Below the pieces are notes generated by a model. The model saw only the letters and a program-made list of their open reading frames with translations. It was not told where the DNA came from and ran no database searches. From positions 3,968,001-4,032,000 of the forward strand of contig NZ_CBDDJA010000002.1 of the NCBI RefSeq assembly GCF_965229315.1: DNA of 64,000 bases. Reading direction: 5' to 3'. Of the stretch, positions 1-7,436 are shown piece after piece. This DNA is from Pelomonas sp965229315 (GTDB lineage Bacteria; Pseudomonadota; Gammaproteobacteria; Burkholderiales; Burkholderiaceae_C). Every line of letters begins with the position of its first letter. Positions within the stretch are counted from its first letter, which is position 1. The translations under genes were made by a program, and so were the position numbers.

Positions 1-2
1 AC

Positions 3-101
3 GGCGAGTTGCTGAGCTGGTGGGGCGCACGCGGCGCGGCGGGGCTGGACTACCTGCGCGAACTCAGCGGCGCCAGTCGATGCGGTCCAGCAGCGCCTTG
101 A
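3..101 (+). CDS. Possible 3' end of an unidentified protein (cut by left edge)
   Basis: The third forward frame is open from the left edge to a TGA at 99-101 and encodes about 32 residues. It reads like real protein (it contains WWGARGAAGLDYLREL) better than the other two forward frames. If real, it is the C-terminus of a gene converging on the reverse transcriptase and overlapping its 3' end by about 38 bp. No family can be recognised from so short a tail. The alternative is that the real stop lies outside the window and this is chance open frame. Confidence 0.35.
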   Translation, partial: GELLSWWGARGAAGLDYLRELSGASRCGPAAP

Positions 102-1380
102 GTTTTTGCGCCTTGACGGCATTCAGCTGAGCGGCCCAGGCGACGCGCCCCTGCAGATGCCCGCGCCAGTCGGCGTGGCCGTCGCGGTTCTGGCCCGCCG
201 GGCCGGCGACGACGCAGCGGTGCAGAACCGCCTTCAGCCGGTCGAACTCGTCGCGCGGCAGGTTGGGCCGCTCGTTGACGACGATGCCGCAGACCGACTG
301 CCGCTGCGCAGCGCCCAGGCTGCGCGTCTTGCGCGCGTTCAACGCAAAGCCCTCGTCGGCGGCGATGGCCGCGACCCAGGCGGCGATCCGCCGCACGGGC
401 AGCGTCGCCGGGCCGGAGAAGACGAGGTCGTCCGCATAGCGGCTGTAACGAGCGCCGACAGCCTCGGCCAGGCCGGCCAGCCGGGCATCCAGCGCGAACG
501 CGCACAGGTTGGCCAGCGCCGGCGAGGTGGGCGCGCCCTGCGGCAGGTGCGGGTCGCGCAGGCGCTGGCGTTGCAGCCAGCTCAGCCGCGGCTCATCGCG
601 CAGCCAGGCCTCGGGCACGGCCGTGGTGCACAGCGCGGTCAGCGCGCGGGCGGTGGCCGTGGAGTAGCCCAGCGTCTTGAACAGGGCATGCACACGCGAC
701 GCGCGCACCGTCGCGAAGAAGTCGCTCAGGTCGAAGCGCAGCACCCGCGCCTGCCCCGCGTGCCGCGCCGCGTGCTGCACGACCGAGCGGCCGGCGGCAT
801 AGCCGAACGCCACCTCGTGCGGCGGCAGGCCATTCAGCAGTTGCGCCAGCAGCCGGCGCTGCACGGCGCGCAGGTGCGGCTCGGGCACCTCCAGCAGCCG
901 CCAGCCGGCGCCGTCGCCGCGCTTGGGCACCAGCGCCTGGCGGTAGTGCTGCTGCGCCAGCGGGCGGCGGCGCTGCCAGTCGGTGGGCAGGGTCAGCCGC
1001 CACAGGCCGGCGGGCGTCATGCCCAGCCTGCGGGCCAGCGCGCCGACGGTGGGCCAGTGCGGGCGCGCGAGGCCGGCGGGCGCCGGGGCCAGCTCGTCGG
1101 GCGGGCGCAGCAGCCAGTGGCGGGCCTGGGGGCGCGCCTCGCCGGCCCAGGCGACGGCAAAGCCCTCGTGGGCCTCGACGCGCTCGGCCAGCGTCGCCAC
1201 CTCCAGTCGCCGCCAGACTTCGCCCGGCACGCGCGCCATGGCCTGGGCCAACGCGGCGAGCCAGGGCGGGCGCTCGTCCAGGCAGACGGCCATGCGCGCC
1301 GCCAGCCCCGCCGCATCGCGCGGGCCGGCCAGCATCGCGCGGGCCAAAGCCCGGGCGGTCATCGTGCGGGCGGTGTCCAC
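64..1380 (-). CDS. Retron-type reverse transcriptase
   Basis: RNA-directed DNA polymerase of about 438 residues. Seen in sequence: RT motif 3 RFDLSDFF (Asp217), motif 4 QGAPTSPALAN (from 281), catalytic YADD (315-318), a downstream GFxxNxxKT block, and VCGIVVN (from 363). Retron RTs carry region X (NAxxH) and region Y (VTG); here the equivalents are HAARH (203-207) and VCG, so both are variant. The C-terminal QNR...FR/WR..HL.GRV...KL...IDW pattern matches the myxobacterial-type retron RT clade. About 150 residues precede the RT core and match no domain I know. The GTG start at 1380 is chosen because AGGGAGA lies 8 nt upstream; ATG at 1362 is the alternative. A candidate msr-msd lies immediately upstream. 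No separate effector gene is visible beside it. Confidence 0.9.
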   Translation of the reverse strand: MDTARTMTARALARAMLAGPRDAAGLAARMAVCLDERPPWLAALAQAMARVPGEVWRRLEVATLAERVEAHEGFAVAWAGEARPQARHWLLRPPDELAPAPAGLARPHWPTVGALARRLGMTPAGLWRLTLPTDWQRRRPLAQQHYRQALVPKRGDGAGWRLLEVPEPHLRAVQRRLLAQLLNGLPPHEVAFGYAAGRSVVQHAARHAGQARVLRFDLSDFFATVRASRVHALFKTLGYSTATARALTALCTTAVPEAWLRDEPRLSWLQRQRLRDPHLPQGAPTSPALANLCAFALDARLAGLAEAVGARYSRYADDLVFSGPATLPVRRIAAWVAAIAADEGFALNARKTRSLGAAQRQSVCGIVVNERPNLPRDEFDRLKAVLHRCVVAGPAGQNRDGHADWRGHLQGRVAWAAQLNAVKAQKLKALLDRIDWRR

Positions 1381-1413
1381 CCCGTTCGTCTCCCTGACTG
1401 CAAAGGTGCGGCA

Positions 1414-1556
1414 CGCTGCCCGAGCGACGGGTGATGCGTGAGGTGGCTGGCGCCTTGCGCCGGCACCGCTCACGCCCTGCCGGACGCGAGATTCAAGACC
1501 CCTGGGGTTGCCCCGGAGTGCTGGCCCGTGAAGGCTGGCAAAGACCTCGGGCAGCG
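1414..1556 (-). ncRNA. Candidate retron msr-msd RNA
   Basis: Read on the minus strand, the region just 5' of the reverse transcriptase is bounded by CGCTGCCCGAG (1556-1546) and its exact reverse complement CTCGGGCAGCG (1424-1414), the arrangement expected of retron a1/a2 repeats. Four further outer pairs (1408-1411 with 1558-1561) are possible across a small bulge. Between them are a GC hairpin at 1516-1501 (msr position) and a larger imperfect hairpin with outer stem GCGTGAG/CTCACGC (1475-1469 with 1442-1436) and inner stem GGCGC/GCGCC (msd position). The 3' repeat ends 33 nt before the GTG start. This is inferred from sequence pairing only; the branching guanosine cannot be assigned with confidence. 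Confidence 0.5.
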
Positions 1557-1644
1557 GCCGCGCCGCGATGATAGGAGCACGCGCGCCGGCCTGGGGCCCG
1601 TTCACACGACGGCAACAGGCCCTCGTCCGCTCACAATCTGCGTC

Positions 1645-2286
1645 ATGGACATCTACAAGCCCCTCGTCGCGCTGCTGGCCATCGTCAACCCGATCGGCGT
1701 GGTGCCCTTCTTCATCCACTTCACGTCCGCCTTCACGCGCCAGCAGCGGCGCCGGACCATCCTGGTCAGCGCCTGCACGGCCGGCATCGTCATCGCACTG
1801 AGCGCGCTGTTCGGCCTGAAGATCATCGAGTTCTTCGGCATCTCGCTGGCCAGCTTCCAGGTCGGCGGCGGCTGCCTGCTCTTGATCAGCTCGCTGCAGA
1901 TGCTGAACGCCAAGCCGGCCGAGGCGAACAAGGAGGACGTGAGCGAGGGTTCCAGCAAGGTGGACGCAGGCGCCAGCATTGCCGTCGTGCCGCTGACCAT
2001 CCCGCTGCTGACCGGCCCGGCGACCATCTCGACGATGGTCATCTACGCGGACAAGACCCGGCACTGGTGGGAGCTGGCCATCCTGTGCGGCTACGGCGTG
2101 GTCGTCGCGGTCGTGACCTTCGTGGCCTTCTCGGCCAGCAGCAAGATCGCCAAGGTGCTGGGCCAGACCGGCATCAACATCATGACGCGGCTGATGGGCC
2201 TGATCCTGGCCGCGCTGGCCGTCGAGCTGCTCAGCGACGGCCTCATCAAGCTCTTCCCCGTGCTGGCCGCGCGCACGATCAGCTGA
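1645..2286 (+). CDS. MarC/UPF0056 family integral membrane protein
   Basis: 213-residue hydrophobic protein with about six membrane segments. It has the family hallmarks: an early NPIG motif (15-18) and a central PLTIPLLTGPATIST stretch, with a charged cytoplasmic loop (residues about 90-108) between the two halves. The ATG at 1645 starts the conserved MDIYKPLVALLAIVNP N-terminus; the open frame extends to 1438 but that part is not MarC-like and crosses the retron leader. The function of MarC proteins is not settled (the proposed role in multiple antibiotic resistance was not upheld). The next gene starts 4 nt after its stop, so the two are probably cotranscribed. Confidence 0.9.
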   Translation: MDIYKPLVALLAIVNPIGVVPFFIHFTSAFTRQQRRRTILVSACTAGIVIALSALFGLKIIEFFGISLASFQVGGGCLLLISSLQMLNAKPAEANKEDVSEGSSKVDAGASIAVVPLTIPLLTGPATISTMVIYADKTRHWWELAILCGYGVVVAVVTFVAFSASSKIAKVLGQTGINIMTRLMGLILAALAVELLSDGLIKLFPVLAARTIS

Positions 2287-2290
2287 CGCC

Positions 2291-3316
2291 ATGCGCCTGT
2301 TCGACCTGCCTCCCGTCTGGATGGCGCCCATGGCCGGCGAAGCCGCCAGCGCCGCGCTGGTGGCCGCCGTCAGCGCGGGCGGCGGCTTCGGCCAGCTCGG
2401 CGCGGCCTACCTGGCACCGGCGCGCATCGGCGAGATCGCCGCGGACATCCGGTCGCGCACCGACCAGCCCTTCGGCATCAACCTGTTCTGCCCGCAGCCC
2501 TGGCTGCGCGACGACGCGGCGCTGGACGCCTACCTGGCTCGCCTGGCCGCCTGGCACGCCGAGCTGGGCCTGCCGGCGCCGACGCGGCCCGAGCGCTTCG
2601 AGGAAGACTTCGACGCCCAGCTTGAAGCCACCGTCGCGGCACGGCCCGCCGTCATCAGCTTCGTCATGGGCGACCCCGGCGTCGCGCGGGTCGCGGCGCT
2701 GAAGGCGCAGGGTTTCAAGGTCGTTGGCACGGCCACGCAGGTGGCCGAGGGCCGCCTGCTGCAGGCCAGCGGCGTCGACGCCGTCGTGGCGCAAGGTTAT
2801 GAGGCCGGCGGCCACCGCGGCGGCTTCCTGGGCCGGCCCGAGGGCGCGTTGATCGGCACGCTGGCGCTGGTGCCGCAACTGGTCGACGCGCTGGACATCC
2901 CGGTCATCGCCGCCGGTGGCATCGCTGACGCGCGCGGCGTGGCCGCGGCGCAGGCGCTGGGCGCCAGCGCGGCGACGGTGGGCACGGCTTTCCTGCTCGT
3001 CGATGAATGCCCGCTGTCGCCGGCCTACCGCGCCGCGCTGCTGGCCGCGACCGATGCCGACTCGACGCTGACCCAGGCCTTCTCCGGCCGCTACGCGCGC
3101 GGCGTCGCCAACCGCGTGACGCGCGAACTCGACGGTGTGGCGCTGCCGGCGTTTCCCCAGCCCAACGCGGCCAGCCGCGCGATGCGCCAGGCGGCGGCCC
3201 AGGCCGGTCAAGCCGACTTCCTCAGCCTGTGGGCAGGTCAGGCGCTGCCGCTCAGCCGCCAGGCGCGCAAGGCGGCGGAACTCGTCGCGGCGCTGAGCCA
3301 GGGTTGGCGCACTTGA
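2291..3316 (+). CDS. Nitronate monooxygenase (2-nitropropane dioxygenase family)
   Basis: 341-residue FMN-dependent TIM-barrel enzyme of the nitronate monooxygenase family, which oxidises alkyl nitronates such as propionate-3-nitronate. Visible family marks are MAPMAGE (11-17), a GYEAGGHRGG block with the proposed catalytic His175, and the phosphate-binding AAGGIADARG (207-216). The length is typical of bacterial class members. It starts 4 nt after the MarC stop. No signal peptide is present, so it is cytoplasmic. The physiological substrate cannot be read from the sequence. Confidence 0.9.
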   Translation: MRLFDLPPVWMAPMAGEAASAALVAAVSAGGGFGQLGAAYLAPARIGEIAADIRSRTDQPFGINLFCPQPWLRDDAALDAYLARLAAWHAELGLPAPTRPERFEEDFDAQLEATVAARPAVISFVMGDPGVARVAALKAQGFKVVGTATQVAEGRLLQASGVDAVVAQGYEAGGHRGGFLGRPEGALIGTLALVPQLVDALDIPVIAAGGIADARGVAAAQALGASAATVGTAFLLVDECPLSPAYRAALLAATDADSTLTQAFSGRYARGVANRVTRELDGVALPAFPQPNAASRAMRQAAAQAGQADFLSLWAGQALPLSRQARKAAELVAALSQGWRT

Positions 3317-3381
3317 CGACGGACCACCCGGCTGCGCCACACGCTCAGACACGCCGGCAGCGTGAATTACGCTAGGGGCCT

Positions 3382-5043
3382 ATGTCCCAGCAAGGTTTCG
3401 ACTACATCATCGTGGGCGCCGGCACCGCCGGCTGCCTGCTTGCCAACCGGCTCAGCGCCGACCGCAGCGTGCGCGTGCTGCTCATCGAGGCCGGTGGCAA
3501 GGACGACTACCACTGGATCCACATCCCCGTGGGTTATCTGTACTGCATCGGCAACCCGCGCACGGACTGGTGCTACAGCACCGAGGCCGAGCCGGGCCTG
3601 AACGGCCGCAGCCTGCGCTACCCGCGCGGCAAGGTGCTGGGCGGCAGCTCCAGCATCAACGGCATGATCTACATGCGCGGCCAGAGCCGCGACTACGAGC
3701 ACTGGGCCGACCTGACCGGTGACGACACCTGGCGCTGGGCCCGCGTACTGCGCGCCTTCCGCCGCCACGAGCACCACTGGCGGCTGGACAATCCCAAGAC
3801 CGCGCCCGCCGGCTTTGCCGAGCTGCACGGTCCCATGCCCGGCAAGAAGGGCGAGTGGCGCGTGGAGCAGCAGCGCCTGCACTGGCCCATCCTCGACGCC
3901 TTCTCCCAGGCGGCGCAGCAGGCCGGCATCCCGGCCACCAGCGACTTCAACACCGGCACCAACGAGGGCGTCGGCTACTTCGAGGTCAACCAGAAGAAGG
4001 GCTTGCGCTGGAACACGGCCAAGGCCTTCCTGCGCCCGACCTGCCTGGGCAGGCCCAATTTCGAGCTGTGGACCGGCGCGCAGGTGCAACGCCTGCGGCT
4101 GATGAAGGACGACACCGGCATGCGCTGCAGCGGCGTGGAGGTGCAGACGCCGCACGGCCTGGAGCACCCGTGGCTGAACGCGGGCGGCGAAGTCATCCTC
4201 GCCGCCGGCGCCATCGGCTCGCCGCAGATCCTGCAGCTCAGCGGCCTGGGCCCGGCCGAACTGCTGCAAGGGTTGGGCGTCAAGGTCGAGCAGGACCTGC
4301 CCGGTGTCGGCGCCAACCTGCAGGACCATCTGCAGATCCGCGCCGTCTACAAGGTGCAGGGCGCCAAGACGCTGAACACACGCGCCGCATCGCTGGCCGG
4401 CAAGGCCGCCATCGGCCTGGAATACCTGCTGCGCCGCAGCGGCCCCATGAGCATGGCGCCCAGCCAGCTCGGCGCCTTCACGCGCTCCAGCCCCGACAAG
4501 GCCTGGCCCGACCTGGAGTACCACGTGCAGCCGCTGTCGCTGGACGCCTTCGGCGAGCCGCTGCACGGCTTCAACGCCTTCACGGCCAGCGTGTGCAACC
4601 TGAACCCGACCAGCCGCGGCACGGTGAACATCACCTCGCCCGACGCGGCCCAGGCGCCGGCCATCCAGCCCAACTACCTGTCCACCGACGAAGACCGCCA
4701 CATTGCCGCGCAGAGCCTGCGCATGACGCGCCACATCGTCTCCCAGCCGGCGCTGGCCGGCTTCAAACCCGAGGAGTACAGGCCTGGCCCGCAGTACCAG
4801 ACCGACGAGGACCTGGCCCGTCTGGCCGGCGACATCGCGACGACCATCTTCCACCCGGTGGGCACCTGCAAGATGGGCGCCAAGGACGACGCCAGCGCCG
4901 TCGTCGACTCGCGGTTGCGCGTGCGCGGCATCAGCGGCCTGCGCATCGCGGACGCGAGCGTGATGCCGACGATCACGAGCGGCAACACGAACTCACCGAC
5001 GCTGATGATTGCGGAGAAGTTGGCGGGGTGGTTGGTGGGATGA
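3382..5043 (+). CDS. GMC family oxidoreductase (choline dehydrogenase-like)
   Basis: 553-residue FAD-dependent alcohol oxidoreductase. The N-terminal Rossmann motif VGAGTAGC (11-18) and LIEAGG (34-39) bind FAD. The GMC signature GKVLGGSSSINGMIYMRG follows at about 83-100. The C-terminal HPVGTCKMG (His491) and SGNTNSPT (Asn535) supply the usual His/Asn active-site pair, 44 residues apart as in choline oxidase. It resembles BetA-type dehydrogenases, but no betB, betI or transporter is nearby, so choline need not be the substrate. The ATG is preceded by TAGGGG. Confidence 0.88.
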   Translation: MSQQGFDYIIVGAGTAGCLLANRLSADRSVRVLLIEAGGKDDYHWIHIPVGYLYCIGNPRTDWCYSTEAEPGLNGRSLRYPRGKVLGGSSSINGMIYMRGQSRDYEHWADLTGDDTWRWARVLRAFRRHEHHWRLDNPKTAPAGFAELHGPMPGKKGEWRVEQQRLHWPILDAFSQAAQQAGIPATSDFNTGTNEGVGYFEVNQKKGLRWNTAKAFLRPTCLGRPNFELWTGAQVQRLRLMKDDTGMRCSGVEVQTPHGLEHPWLNAGGEVILAAGAIGSPQILQLSGLGPAELLQGLGVKVEQDLPGVGANLQDHLQIRAVYKVQGAKTLNTRAASLAGKAAIGLEYLLRRSGPMSMAPSQLGAFTRSSPDKAWPDLEYHVQPLSLDAFGEPLHGFNAFTASVCNLNPTSRGTVNITSPDAAQAPAIQPNYLSTDEDRHIAAQSLRMTRHIVSQPALAGFKPEEYRPGPQYQTDEDLARLAGDIATTIFHPVGTCKMGAKDDASAVVDSRLRVRGISGLRIADASVMPTITSGNTNSPTLMIAEKLAGWLVG

Positions 5044-5192
5044 GCGAGTAGGAACTCACCAAGGCAATGTCACAGCGGCGCGGCTCTGCGCACTTGGAGA
5101 AATGGCGAAAAGCCTGCGCAGCAGTGTGTTGACCTGTTTGGTGGAGCGGTCGCCGAACTCGCTGACAGCATCCACCTGCTGGGGCTCGTAGA

Positions 5193-7175
5193 TCAGCGCT
5201 CGTTGACCTTCGCCTGTTGCATCAGCAGGTCCAGCTTGGCCTTCATCTGTTCCTGCGGCGTGCCGGTCTCTGCCCGGTACTGGAAGGTGTACAGGACGTC
5301 AGGATCCGGCTGAGCATCCGCAACGCCATAGATCGTGCTGATGATTTGCCTGCCGTTTGCGGTCAGCGCAACGGCATCGTAAGGATGGGCGTGATGAATC
5401 CGTTTGCGCCATTCGGTCTTCGCGGCCTCGCTCCCGGCTTCCGCAGGTGTCCCATGGCGGAAGACATCGACCTCGGTCTTCTCGTCGGCGTTGTAGGCCA
5501 CGATGCCTGCGATGTCGAGCAGAGCCCCGGCCGGTTCACGCGTGAAGGCGAAGTCCAGCCGCAGGCGGCTGCCCTGATCGATCTTCTGCAACTCGGGCCC
5601 GTAGCTGAACGCCACATGGCGATCATCGAATGCGAAGCTGCGGCCATAGTCGACATGCAGCACTGAGGCCGCCAGCGCCTTGGGCAGCAGGGGCTTCTGC
5701 GACAGGAAGCCGTCCCACTGCGAGAGCTTTCCTTCGTAGGACGCCGCGAAGAAGCCCGTCAGCAGCTTCATCCGCTCGATCTGGAAGTTGCGCCCCAGCG
5801 TGGAGACCCTGCTCTCAAAACCGACTGAGCCGTCCGGCACGGGCAGGTCGAACTCGACAAGCCAGTCACTGCCGAACCAGGTGGTGACGTGCCAGACGCG
5901 CATCTGCCAGACCCGGCCCCAGGTGTCGGTGAAGAGGGAGTCCTCGGTCGGGGCGCCCATCGAAACGACCTTGGCATTCTCGGCATTGATGTGGATCGTG
6001 GCCGGGGACGCCTTGAGCACCACCTCCCTGGCCATCTGGGCGTCCGCGTACCACCTCGCCTGGTTGATGTCGTCCGGCTTGTGCCGGTGGAACACAAGGT
6101 ATCCCTTGAAGTTGGCCGAGTCCTGCCAGCCCTCGCGACCAAGATCGAGCCGCGTGTAGCTGGGCTGCGTGAACGTCCAGTTGCCGTTGCCGTTCTGCAC
6201 GACGATGGCGGGGGCGCTGCGCTCGTAGAGGCCGTGCAGCAAACGTTCGCTGCCGCTGCCGCGGGGGAAGGTTTCGTTCGCGTTGTCAGCGAGCAGCCCG
6301 CGCAACTGGCCCGCATTGAAATCGTCCACCGCCTTCATGTACGCCGCCGCCAGTTCGGCGAAGCGCTTGGGTGCAGGGATGTCCGCCTTGAATCGTCCAG
6401 CCCGCGTCTTGTCGAAGACGGCAAAGCCGGCGACGGCGCGCGAATCCGCGCTCACGACGTGATCCGGAGCGCTCTTCACGAGCGCAGCGGGGACGGCGAT
6501 GTTCAGCGTGTTTTCGGAAGTGCGCATGGCGCGCACGAGGCCGATCACGCGGCCCCTCGCGTCGATCAGCGGTCCACCACTGTTGCCGCCCGATATCGGC
6601 GCGGAAAAACGCATCCACTTCCAGCGCCCGCTCTCCTCCTCCGGCGTGTCGGACGTGTAGTTGCCTTCCCGCATGACGACACCCTCGCCGAGTGCGTTGC
6701 CGACGGCGTAGACCGTCTCGTTGAGCTCGGGCTTGTCGTTCAGTTCCAGGAAGGCGGCTTGATCCGGTGGCTTCGCCAACGTGAACACCGCGAAGTCCTG
6801 GTCGGTGGAGCCTTTGGTGATCTGCGCGATCGGATAGAGGCTGCCGTTCGCGTCGCGCAGCATCGGCTCGCCGCGCGAGTCGCCGAACGCTGCGATCAGC
6901 ACATGCATCGCTGTGGCGTACAGGTTCGGACCGATGGCGAAGGCCGTCCCCATCGACACGTACTTGTCGGAGCGCGCCTGATAGGGAATCAGCTCCTGCC
7001 AGGGCTTGTCATAGGTGACGGATTCCTGGGCCGGCTTGGGCAGGACGACTTCGAAGGTCGCGTCGCGCACTTTGCGCTGAATGCCGGCCTCCAATGGCGA
7101 CGCGAACGCGCCGACGCAGAACTGCAGAGCGAGCACCACAACGCCACCGATGCGTGCCGTCGCTGCCAATGACAT
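5193..7175 (-). CDS. Secreted trypsin-like serine protease with large unassigned C-terminal region
   Basis: 660 residues with an N-terminal signal peptide ending near ...VGAFASP (about 26). The S1C/trypsin-like domain spans roughly 35-245. The catalytic triad is visible as His91 (ATAMHVL), Asp127 (TDQDFAV) and Ser199 (SGGNSGGPL). No PDZ domain follows, unlike DegP/HtrA. Instead about 410 residues of beta-rich, aromatic-rich sequence, unknown to me, run to the C-terminus. The start at 7175 is preferred over the ATG six bases upstream because GGAGAGG then sits 7 nt away. The gene is convergent with the GMC oxidoreductase and divergent from the radical SAM gene. Likely periplasmic or extracellular; its substrate is unknown. 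Confidence 0.82.
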   Translation of the reverse strand: MSLAATARIGGVVVLALQFCVGAFASPLEAGIQRKVRDATFEVVLPKPAQESVTYDKPWQELIPYQARSDKYVSMGTAFAIGPNLYATAMHVLIAAFGDSRGEPMLRDANGSLYPIAQITKGSTDQDFAVFTLAKPPDQAAFLELNDKPELNETVYAVGNALGEGVVMREGNYTSDTPEEESGRWKWMRFSAPISGGNSGGPLIDARGRVIGLVRAMRTSENTLNIAVPAALVKSAPDHVVSADSRAVAGFAVFDKTRAGRFKADIPAPKRFAELAAAYMKAVDDFNAGQLRGLLADNANETFPRGSGSERLLHGLYERSAPAIVVQNGNGNWTFTQPSYTRLDLGREGWQDSANFKGYLVFHRHKPDDINQARWYADAQMAREVVLKASPATIHINAENAKVVSMGAPTEDSLFTDTWGRVWQMRVWHVTTWFGSDWLVEFDLPVPDGSVGFESRVSTLGRNFQIERMKLLTGFFAASYEGKLSQWDGFLSQKPLLPKALAASVLHVDYGRSFAFDDRHVAFSYGPELQKIDQGSRLRLDFAFTREPAGALLDIAGIVAYNADEKTEVDVFRHGTPAEAGSEAAKTEWRKRIHHAHPYDAVALTANGRQIISTIYGVADAQPDPDVLYTFQYRAETGTPQEQMKAKLDLLMQQAKVNER

Positions 7176-7436
7176 TTGCATACCTCTCCCTTGGGGTGGC
7201 GGTCCGATGAAGGCCGGGCCACCGGGGGATGCTGCGGCGGGCAGGCTGCCGTTTGGTATCGAGTGCGTGAAGAAGGATGAAGTGACTGACTGAGGCTTGT
7301 CGGCGCTGCCTCCCGCGCCAAGCTCGGATCGCGCCCTCTGACGAATGCAGGTCTTGGCCATGAGGCCACGATCGCGCGTGTCCAGTCCTAGGGCCTCGCT
7401 TCTGACAGAGGACCGGCGCGCACCGACAATCCGGCC

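Noticed and set aside
1438..1644. N-terminal extension of the MarC protein
   Set aside because: MarC proteins begin at the hydrophobic MDIYKP-type N-terminus. The upstream codons match nothing and overlap the retron leader.
1363..2331. N-terminal extension of the reverse transcriptase frame to 755 residues
   Set aside because: The extra part is antisense to marC and crosses the structured leader; it is Gln/Asp/Arg-rich shadow sequence. A GTG with a good ribosome site at 1380 explains the start.
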